From: JAQUGA01 sp964521105
Lineage (GTDB): Bacteria > Bacteroidota > Bacteroidia > Bacteroidales > WCHB1-69
Length of the DNA stretch: 19,982 nt
Direction of reading: 5' to 3'
Assembly: GCA_964521105.1 (NCBI GenBank)
Contig: CAZFPO010000046.1
Coordinates: 1 to 19,982, forward strand
Shown: piece by piece, positions 14,236-19,982 of the stretch
Layout of the letters: each line of letters begins with the position of its first letter
How positions within the stretch are numbered: the stretch's first letter is position 1
Translations under genes and position numbers: made by a program
Notes under the pieces: model-generated
Told to the model about the DNA's origin: nothing
What the model saw: only the letters and a program-made list of their open reading frames with translations
Database searches by the model: none

Positions 14236-14880
14236 TTATTTGGAACCGCTTTTCATTAACTTAATCAAATCTTTCATGGCTTTAATTTCAAATTGTCCGG
14301 AAGCAGTTTGTGTTTCACTTGACATTGAAACGTAAGTAAAAGGAGCACCTAACAATAAGGAAGCTACGCGAGAATGCTTTCCTATTTCGCCCATTGCAAA
14401 CGAAATTAATGAAACATTTTGATTGTATAATGTTAAAAGCCTTTCGAAGTCTTCTTTTTGATTTGCAAAACAAACAATTTTAATAATATCCGTTTTTTTT
14501 GATTTACAACGATGTAAAATTTCTTCTAAATCATCTTGACCAGGTGTACTTTCGCTGTTATGGTACGAAATTATTGTTTTACAATTATTTAACTTTGCTT
14601 TTTCGAAAATATTAAATTGAAATGATTCAGATGATTCTATTTCAACATCAACATAACTGGCTCCTAAATCGATTGCTTTTAAGAGTATTTTTTCACGTTG
14701 ATCATCGGTTAAATAACCCGAACGACAAGTGGCAAGTATTTTGGCTTTTTTAGAAAACAATAAAGATAAATCTATATCCGATAATGTCCAATTATCAAGT
14801 CGTAATTCAACAAAATTATAAAATATAACAGCTTTTAAAGCATTTGAATAATCCGTAGCATCAATACTTACACATAACAT
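14236..14880 (-). CDS. aroD: Type I 3-dehydroquinate dehydratase
   Basis: A 214-residue class I dehydroquinase, the Schiff-base enzyme that converts 3-dehydroquinate to 3-dehydroshikimate (step 3). Family signatures are VELRLDNW, the ATCRSGY strand, YVDVEIES, IISYHNSESTPG (catalytic His), KIVCFAN (Schiff-base Lys) and SFAMGEIGKHSRVASLLLGAPFTY ending with ASGQ. The ATG at 14880 is chosen because homology starts at MLCVSIDATDY; the longer frame to 14925 runs into aroB. With this start the gene overlaps the aroB stop by 13 bp, which suggests translational coupling. The length is a little short compared with the usual ~225-250. Confidence 0.92.
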   Translation of the reverse strand: MLCVSIDATDYSNALKAVIFYNFVELRLDNWTLSDIDLSLLFSKKAKILATCRSGYLTDDQREKILLKAIDLGASYVDVEIESSESFQFNIFEKAKLNNCKTIISYHNSESTPGQDDLEEILHRCKSKKTDIIKIVCFANQKEDFERLLTLYNQNVSLISFAMGEIGKHSRVASLLLGAPFTYVSMSSETQTASGQFEIKAMKDLIKLMKSGSK

Positions 14881-15896
14881 AATATAGCTTTTTCTAATTC
14901 GTAAAAATCGACCATACTTATGCACGGACTTCCAATATTAGTTAGAAAAACAAAATGCAATTGTTTGTTTTCTCTTTTTTTATCTCCCCAAATTGCTTTT
15001 AAAAGCTCCTCTTTATTAACATCTGTGGCGGTTGGTAATCCGAGTTTTGATAATACAGATTGAATCCGTAATAGCTCATTCCTTGGAAATCCAAATTTTT
15101 CAACCGACCATTTTGTAGCGAAAATTAAACCGATAGAAACTGCCTGACCATGCGATAAGGTAGAAGTTTTTTCGATGGCATGAGCTAAGGTGTGTCCGAA
15201 ATTTAAAGTACGGCGAATTCCATTTTCTTTTTCGTCTTGTTCCACAAACTTCATTTTCGCTTTAATCGAATGAGTGATGATTTTCTGAAGAATTTCTGTA
15301 TCCCGACCTAGTATTTTTGGAATGTGATTTTCAATAAACTGGAACATTTCAGAATCTGAAATTAACGAATGTTTGATAATTTCGGAGAATCCATTTCGGA
15401 ATTCATCATCTGTAAGTGTATTTAATAATTTTTGATCACAAATTACAAATTTAGGCTGATTAAACGTGCCAATCATGTTTTTAAATCCATTAAAATTTAC
15501 ACCATTTTTTCCGCCAATACTTGCATCAACTTGCGATAATAGGGTAGAAGAGATAAATCCAAATGGTAAACCACGCATAAATGTACTCGCCGCATAACCT
15601 ACTATATCGCAAACAATTCCACCGCCAAATCCTACGATAAATGTAGAACGGTCAACTCCCATTCGTAGAAATTCATTATACAGATAATCAATAGTTTGTG
15701 TATTTTTTGAAGATTCGCCAAAAGGTATTACGATGGTTTGGTAATTACCCAAAAAACTATCATATATTTCTTTTAAATTATTATCTGTAACAACAACAAT
15801 ACGATGGTTAGACGTAAATTTATTAAAATTAGAAAAGGATTCTCCAATTAAAATTTTAGAAATCCCTAGTTTATTTATGTACGTAATTTCTTCCAT
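14868..15896 (-). CDS. aroB: 3-dehydroquinate synthase
   Basis: A 342-residue enzyme that cyclises DAHP to 3-dehydroquinate (step 2) using NAD and a divalent metal. Visible are the NAD-binding region FGGGIVCDIVGYAASTFMRG, the STLLSQVDASIGGKNGVNF segment, FSEIIKHSLI with the family glutamate and lysine, and the metal-binding histidines in LNFGHTLAHAIE and LSHGQAVSIGL. The size is normal to slightly short. It starts 9 bp after the DAHP synthase stop and overlaps the aroD start, so it lies in the middle of the operon. The extreme C-terminus (ELEKAILCYV) overlaps the downstream start. Confidence 0.95.
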   Translation of the reverse strand: MEEITYINKLGISKILIGESFSNFNKFTSNHRIVVVTDNNLKEIYDSFLGNYQTIVIPFGESSKNTQTIDYLYNEFLRMGVDRSTFIVGFGGGIVCDIVGYAASTFMRGLPFGFISSTLLSQVDASIGGKNGVNFNGFKNMIGTFNQPKFVICDQKLLNTLTDDEFRNGFSEIIKHSLISDSEMFQFIENHIPKILGRDTEILQKIITHSIKAKMKFVEQDEKENGIRRTLNFGHTLAHAIEKTSTLSHGQAVSIGLIFATKWSVEKFGFPRNELLRIQSVLSKLGLPTATDVNKEELLKAIWGDKKRENKQLHFVFLTNIGSPCISMVDFYELEKAILCYV

Positions 15897-15905
15897 AATA
15901 TCCTT

Positions 15906-17009
15906 TTAACCTTCCATTTTGTCGTTGTTCATTACGTTGGTTTGGGTATTAATTGATTCCTGATGTATGCTTTTAAAAAGTTGAATTATAAACTCTTCGC
16001 TCAGTCCTTTTTGGAGTCCTTTTTCGATGCTATGACGACCAATTTCGTCCCATCTCGAAATTTGCACTGCCGTAATTTTGTTTGCTTTTTTGTATTTACC
16101 TATGGTTCTTACTATGTTCATTCGTTGAGCTAAAACATCGATTAGTTGATTATCCATTACATCAATTTGAGATCTTAACTCGTTTAAAATATCAATAAAA
16201 AGACGGTTATCTGATTGCGGAGTTCGGATAATTAAATGACTAATAATTTGGTGATATTTTTCGGTAGTAAGTTGTTGTTGAGCATCACTTAAAGCTTTTT
16301 CGGGATTACAATGAACTTCAATCATTAACCCATCAAAATTCAAATCGAGTGCTTGTTGCGAAACATCTTGTATCAGATGTGTGTTTCCGGCAATATGACT
16401 TGGGTCGCAAATAATAGGTAAGCCGGTAAAACGTCTTTTAAGTTCAATTGGAATTTGCCATTGGGGCAAGTTTCTATATTTCGATTTTTCATAATAATAA
16501 AATCCACGATGAACTGCAGCAATTTTTCGAATTCCTGCTTCCGCAATGCGTTCAATGGCTCCAATCCACAGCTCAATGTCTGAATTCACAGGATTTTTAA
16601 TCAAAACACCTTGTTCACAGCCTTTTAATGCATCGGCAATTTCTTGCACAGCAAAAGGGTTAGCCGTTGTTCGAGCACCAATCCATAAAAAATCAATGTT
16701 ATGTTTTAAAGCCATTTCGACATGCTTTGCATTGGCAACTTCGGTAGTAACTTTAAATCCATACTCTTTTTGTACATTTTGAAGCCAAACTAATCCTTTT
16801 TCACCAACGCCTTCAAACGAGCCAGGACGAGTTCGTGGCTTCCAAACACCAGCTCGAAAAAGATTGACAATTTTAGTTTCCGAAAGTTGCTTGGCAGTAG
16901 TCATTATTTGAGTTTCCGATTCGGCACTACATGGACCTGCAATTTGAAATGGATGGTTGCTGTATTCGCTCCATTCTTTGATAGGCATAATCGGATAGTT
17001 AGAAATCAT
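15906..17009 (-). CDS. aroF: Bifunctional DAHP synthase (type I beta) / chorismate mutase (AroQ)
   Basis: A 367-residue fusion. Residues ~15-260 are a DAHP synthase, which condenses phosphoenolpyruvate and erythrose-4-phosphate in step 1: IAGPCSAES, FRAGVWKPRTRPGSFEGVG, LWIGARTTANPFAVQEIA, GVLIKNPVN, AAVHRGF and IICDPSHIAGN, with metal-binding Cys and His. Residues ~270-350 are an AroQ chorismate mutase: INDILNELRSQID-type helix, MDNQLIDVLAQRMNIVRTIGKYKK and an IIQLFKSIHQESI helix. A C-terminal mutase domain is common in Bacteroidota and may allow feedback control by prephenate. First gene of the operon, with a promoter box 26 nt upstream and a perfect palindrome above that. The symbol follows the B. 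subtilis-type family name; aroG would also be used. Confidence 0.93.
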   Translation of the reverse strand: MISNYPIMPIKEWSEYSNHPFQIAGPCSAESETQIMTTAKQLSETKIVNLFRAGVWKPRTRPGSFEGVGEKGLVWLQNVQKEYGFKVTTEVANAKHVEMALKHNIDFLWIGARTTANPFAVQEIADALKGCEQGVLIKNPVNSDIELWIGAIERIAEAGIRKIAAVHRGFYYYEKSKYRNLPQWQIPIELKRRFTGLPIICDPSHIAGNTHLIQDVSQQALDLNFDGLMIEVHCNPEKALSDAQQQLTTEKYHQIISHLIIRTPQSDNRLFIDILNELRSQIDVMDNQLIDVLAQRMNIVRTIGKYKKANKITAVQISRWDEIGRHSIEKGLQKGLSEEFIIQLFKSIHQESINTQTNVMNNDKMEG

Positions 17010-17034
17010 AGATTAATAATCTGATATTTTTTTA

Positions 17035-17042
17035 CAAAGGTA
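17035..17042 (-). promoter_or_regulatory. -7 box of the aro operon promoter
   Basis: On the minus strand this reads TACCTTTG, a match to TAnnTTTG, 25 nt upstream of the DAHP synthase ATG. The -33 region (about 17062-17066) has no TTG and falls inside the 13-bp inverted repeat, so the promoter may be weak or activator-dependent. Confidence 0.5.
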
Positions 17043-17056
17043 AAAGAAAGTAATGG

Positions 17057-17089
17057 AAAATTAGAAAACTTTTGCAGTTTTCTAATTTT
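17057..17089. promoter_or_regulatory. Perfect 13-bp inverted repeat in the divergent aro/DUF4349 intergenic region
   Basis: AAAATTAGAAAAC (17057-17069) and GTTTTCTAATTTT (17077-17089) are exact inverse copies around a 7-nt centre (TTTTGCA). It covers the -33 zone of the aro operon promoter. The half-site AATTAGAAAACT occurs again at 17200-17211 in the leader of the DUF4349 gene. An operator is plausible; no regulator is known. Confidence 0.6.
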
Positions 17090-17149
17090 GAATCATTTGG
17101 TAATAAATTTTAAACAACACTTTGACGTAAAATTAAAATTGTCCAATGA

Positions 17150-17179
17150 TTGAATTACATTCCAAAATTTATACATTTG
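17150..17179 (+). promoter_or_regulatory. Bacteroidota-type promoter for the DUF4349 gene
   Basis: TTG at 17150-17152, a 19-nt spacer and TACATTTG at 17172-17179 match the consensus well. The start codon is 45 nt downstream, leaving a leader that contains the repeated half-site at 17200-17211. Confidence 0.65.
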
Positions 17180-17224
17180 CAAATTAGCAAAATGGAATGA
17201 ATTAGAAAACTATAAAAGTAATTT

Positions 17225-18100
17225 ATGAAACCTGAATTGAAGAAAAAATTTAGAAAAATTGTCCTGCTTTTAGTTTTGGGATTTATCGTGTTGTTTGCCT
17301 TCCGATTTATTTATGGTTTCACCAAATCAAACGACCATACAAGCGATCAAACGCCTCAATTTGATGATATGTCGAGCGGCAAAAGGAATTATGCATCCAA
17401 AGAGTATAAGGTGCAATCGACGAATGAAAGTAGCTCTCCTGTAAAGGTGGATCAAAAATATGAAAAAATTGCTGAAATAAAGACTAAGTCGGGTAATTTT
17501 GAGGAGGAAGAGCGACAAACTCGTAAACAAATTGAAAAGTATAATGCGATAATTCAGTTTGAGCAAAAAAGCGGTAATATTGGTTCTCGAAATCTTGACC
17601 TTTTAATTGGTGTTCCACCAGAAAATTTTGATTCATTATACAGCAGTTTGATAATAATTGGAAAAGTTCAGGGAAAGCAAATTACCAAAAAAGATAAAAC
17701 CAACGAGTATAAAGAACTGAATGCCAAGAAAAATTCATTGGTGCAAATCCGTACTTCGCTTATAGAATTGAAATCTAAAGGTGGAAAAATTGAAGAGTAT
17801 ATGCAACTCGAAAACAGAATTTTGGAAATTGAAGAGCAACTGCAAGAACTGGGTGTAAGTTTGGGCGATTTCGACAGCGAAAACGAATTTTGTACTGTGA
17901 AATATTCGTTGCAAGAAGGTCATGTTTCTTCAATAAGCATTTTTTCGAGGATAAAAGTTGCCTTAGAATGGACAGTTAAAATGTATTTGTATATTATGGT
18001 GCTCGTATTCTTCTTAACCCTATCTGCTTATTTGATTCTTTTCAGTATTGAAAAACTCAAGATTTTGGAAAGAATATTTCGAAAAATGACTAAAGAATAA
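17225..18100 (+). CDS. DUF4349-type membrane protein
   Basis: A 291-residue protein with two membrane segments: near the N-terminus (IVLLLVLGFIVLFAFRFIYG, ~12-31) and near the C-terminus (MYLYIMVLVFFLTLSAYLIL, ~253-272). The region between should lie outside the cytoplasm. The middle matches DUF4349: EIKTKSGNFEEEERQTRKQIEKYNAIIQFEQ, GSRNLDLLIGVPPENFDSLYSSLIIIGKV, then a long helical or coiled-coil stretch (TNEYKELNAKKNSL ... LENRILEIEEQLQEL) and a closing strand pair before the second membrane span. Function of the family is unknown; it is often a membrane-anchored or lipoprotein form. It is divergent from the aro operon and may share an operator-like half-site with it. No enzymatic residues are apparent. 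Confidence 0.8.
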   Translation: MKPELKKKFRKIVLLLVLGFIVLFAFRFIYGFTKSNDHTSDQTPQFDDMSSGKRNYASKEYKVQSTNESSSPVKVDQKYEKIAEIKTKSGNFEEEERQTRKQIEKYNAIIQFEQKSGNIGSRNLDLLIGVPPENFDSLYSSLIIIGKVQGKQITKKDKTNEYKELNAKKNSLVQIRTSLIELKSKGGKIEEYMQLENRILEIEEQLQELGVSLGDFDSENEFCTVKYSLQEGHVSSISIFSRIKVALEWTVKMYLYIMVLVFFLTLSAYLILFSIEKLKILERIFRKMTKE

Positions 18101-18168
18101 TTACTTCATTTTTGTAGCACACTATTGTTTTATCATTGCATCATTCACTTTTCGTGACAATGAACAGT

Positions 18169-18204
18169 TTTTATCATTAATTTTGACCATTGTTTCTATA
18201 TTTT
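18169..18204. repeat. Left 36-bp direct repeat flanking the MITE-like element
   Basis: Identical over 36 bp to 18581-18616 (core ATCATTAATTTTGACC then ATTGTTTCTATATTTT). It abuts the left terminal inverted repeat directly. Confidence 0.85.
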
Positions 18205-18577
18205 CCTGACTTCGACAAAGATTCACCCAAATTGAAAAAGGTAAAATGCAATAGCGAAAAAATTGGTGAAATTAAATTTGCTATATACAATCACAATCTT
18301 GATATAAATTACGACGCCGAGAGGTGTCGAATATTAATAGCCCCGCATGTGGTCATTGAGCCTGCCGAAATGAAATGCGGGGTTTGATGTTTAAAAGTAT
18401 AAATGATTTTGGCGAAAAATTTGCTTTGATGATGCAAATTTTATGACAAAATCGATTCATTTGATTTGTGTTTTTTGGATTTTAAAAAACGATTCACCCA
18501 TTTCAGTAAATAAAATTTTCTAAATAATTGATTAATTGATGTTTATGAAATGATTTAGAAAAAGTGTCGAAGTCAGG
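18205..18577. mobile_element. MITE-like element, ~370 bp, 13-bp terminal inverted repeats
   Basis: CCTGACTTCGACA at 18205-18217 and its exact complement TGTCGAAGTCAGG at 18565-18577 bound a non-coding segment. Inside are two clear hairpins: CCCCGCAT (18341-18348) with ATGCGGGG (18375-18382), enclosing a TCATTGAGCCTGCCGAAATG segment, and AAAATTTGC (18416-18424) with GCAAATTTT (18434-18442). A 65-codon open frame crosses the left end but resembles no protein. No transposase is present, so it would depend on one elsewhere. It fills the 528-bp gap between the DUF4349 gene and aroE-aroK. Confidence 0.7.
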
Positions 18578-18580
18578 AGA

Positions 18581-18616
18581 TTTTATCATTAATTTTGACC
18601 ATTGTTTCTATATTTT
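18581..18616. repeat. Right 36-bp direct repeat, 12 bp before the aroE-aroK start
   Basis: Exact copy of 18169-18204, separated from the right terminal inverted repeat by AGA. It forms most of the immediate leader of the aroE-aroK gene. Confidence 0.85.
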
Positions 18617-18628
18617 GAATTTCAATGA

Positions 18629-19930
18629 ATGATTAATTCCGATACAAAACTATATGCAATTGCTGGTAAACCTGTTTTACATAGCAAAAGTCCCGATATT
18701 TTTAATGGACTTTTTAAAGCAACCAAAATAAATGCTCATTATTTGAAAATTTCGGCAAAAGACGCCAATGGAATTCTGTGTTTGTCCAATCTGCTTGGTT
18801 TGTCGGGAATAAACATTACGGCTCCATTTAAGGAGACTTTTATGAATTTAGGTATATCTGCTGATAACGTATCCAAAAGTATCGGAGCATGCAATACTAT
18901 TCGTTTTTCGGAGCAAAAAATCGAATCTTTTAATTTTGATTCGGTTGGCGTTGTAAAATCGGTAAACGAAAAAATAAAATCTCTTAAAAATATTCATGCA
19001 CTTGTGATAGGAGCGGGTGGAGCTGCTAAAGCCGCCGTTTACGGATTGATTCAAGAAGGTGCCCATGTTTCCATCTCAAATAGAACCCTACAAAATGCAG
19101 AAAATATTGCCAAAATTTTTCCAGTCAATATTGTTTTGTCCGAAAATATTCCAACCCAAATACATGATTTTGATTTGATTGTAAATACCATCGAATTTCC
19201 TTATTCAATTTTTGATATTACCATCCTCCAAAAAGGACAAACAGTATTGGACGCTAATTATAAAAATTCAATATTTAAAGAGCATTGCAAGCAACACCAT
19301 ATCGCTTTTATCGATGGATTTCCATGGCTGATGCATCAAGCTGCTTGTTCATTTGAAACGTTTACTGGCTTGAGTATGACCAAAGATTACATCTCAAGGA
19401 ACTTTATTCAAAATAATAGAAAAAAAAATGATGTTATTTCATTTATCGGATTATCTGGCTCTGGAAAAAGTAGTCTTGGTAAATCATTGGCAAAATCCTT
19501 AAATTGGGATTTTGTAGATACTGATTTGGAAATTGAAAAAATGTTTGGAATGTCTATAACCGAAATTTTTATAAAATATGGTGAATCGGAGTTTCGAAAC
19601 GCTGAAAGTAAGTTTTTAAAGTCGATAATAGGAGCGAAGAATTTAATAATTTCGACAGGTGGTGGATTGGTGTTAGACGAATCAAATCGCAAATTATCGA
19701 AGGATAATTCATTAGTTATTCATTTAATGGCTGATAGTAAAACTTTAGCAAACAGAATTTCGGTTTATAATCGTCCATTATTAAATTTCAATTCATTAGA
19801 AGAGGATTTACAGAGAATGTTTAATAATCGAAACTCATTTTATTTAGAAACTGCGGATTTAGTGTTTTATAATCAAGATCTTTCGATAGAGGAAGCAACA
19901 GAGATTTTGAGAAATGAAGGTTTAAATTAG
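18629..19930 (+). CDS. aroE-aroK: Fused shikimate dehydrogenase - shikimate kinase
   Basis: A 433-residue fusion of steps 4 and 5. Residues 1-~255 are shikimate dehydrogenase: AIAGKPVLHSKSP, NITAPFK (catalytic Lys), GACNTI, NFDSVG (the catalytic Asp of the usual NTDxxG), GAGGAAKAA (NADP loop), SNRT, and DGFPWLMHQAACSFETFTG. A short linker (~256-267, NFIQNNRKKND) leads to shikimate kinase: FIGLSGSGKSSLG (P-loop), FVDTDLEIE, GESEFRNAE, STGGGLV and YNRPLL. All key residues of both parts are present, so both activities are expected. Reactions: 3-dehydroshikimate + NADPH to shikimate, then ATP-dependent 3-phosphorylation. The sequence is one continuous frame with no frameshift. The promoter is unclear because a MITE-like element sits directly upstream. 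Confidence 0.93.
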   Translation: MINSDTKLYAIAGKPVLHSKSPDIFNGLFKATKINAHYLKISAKDANGILCLSNLLGLSGINITAPFKETFMNLGISADNVSKSIGACNTIRFSEQKIESFNFDSVGVVKSVNEKIKSLKNIHALVIGAGGAAKAAVYGLIQEGAHVSISNRTLQNAENIAKIFPVNIVLSENIPTQIHDFDLIVNTIEFPYSIFDITILQKGQTVLDANYKNSIFKEHCKQHHIAFIDGFPWLMHQAACSFETFTGLSMTKDYISRNFIQNNRKKNDVISFIGLSGSGKSSLGKSLAKSLNWDFVDTDLEIEKMFGMSITEIFIKYGESEFRNAESKFLKSIIGAKNLIISTGGGLVLDESNRKLSKDNSLVIHLMADSKTLANRISVYNRPLLNFNSLEEDLQRMFNNRNSFYLETADLVFYNQDLSIEEATEILRNEGLN

Positions 19931-19982
19931 AAATTATTCAATGTGCTAATGTGCTAATTGTTCAATTTGAAGATTTGAAGAT
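19931..19982. repeat. Short tandem repeats after aroE-aroK
   Basis: AATGTGCT appears twice in succession (about 19941-19957) and TTTGAAGAT appears twice (about 19965-19982). The window ends inside this stretch, so the full extent is not visible. Confidence 0.55.

Noticed and set aside
18190..18387. 65-codon open frame entering the MITE-like element
   Set aside because: It starts in the direct repeat, crosses the terminal inverted repeat and has no recognisable domain; it may be a chance frame.

Overview
The window looks like AT-rich chromosomal DNA of a Bacteroidota bacterium. The support is the presence of families typical of that phylum (DUF6266 proteins, a Porin_10-like outer-membrane protein, a DAHP synthase/chorismate mutase fusion, a DUF4349 protein), start codons preceded by A-rich leaders rather than Shine-Dalgarno sequences, and several promoter matches to the Bacteroidota pattern TTG-N19/20-TAnnTTTG. 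No genus can be named from this alone.

Positions 1-5555 form an accessory block, visibly less AT-rich than the rest in its coding part. It opens with about 930 bp of tandem ~410-bp non-coding repeats, each full copy carrying a minus-strand terminator. A short J-domain protein, a 74-aa single-span membrane protein and two DUF6266-family proteins follow; the second DUF6266 protein has a long, different C-terminal part ending in an InlB-like repeat. The block ends with an IS30-family insertion sequence whose right end cuts the 3' end of a SecD-like lipoprotein gene.

Positions 5556-10717 are ordinary chromosome: the truncated lipoprotein gene (minus), then a porin, a rhomboid protease and a small HD-domain alarmone-hydrolase-like protein packed head to tail, an attC-like hairpin element, and a secreted PHB-depolymerase-type esterase. 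Convergent with the esterase is an NtrC-type response regulator that lacks the usual C-terminal Fis helix-turn-helix.

Positions 11882-12981 carry no gene. They hold direct repeats and at least ten perfect short palindromes that nearly all share a 3-nt loop, a REP-like cluster.

Positions 12982-19930 are a shikimate-pathway locus. The minus-strand operon DAHP synthase-chorismate mutase > aroB > aroD > aroA diverges from a DUF4349 membrane protein and, further on, an aroE-aroK fusion. Together these cover steps 1-6 of the pathway plus chorismate mutase; only chorismate synthase (aroC) is not seen. A perfect 13-bp inverted repeat lies in the divergent intergenic region, and a MITE-like element flanked by unusually long 36-bp direct repeats sits just before aroE-aroK.
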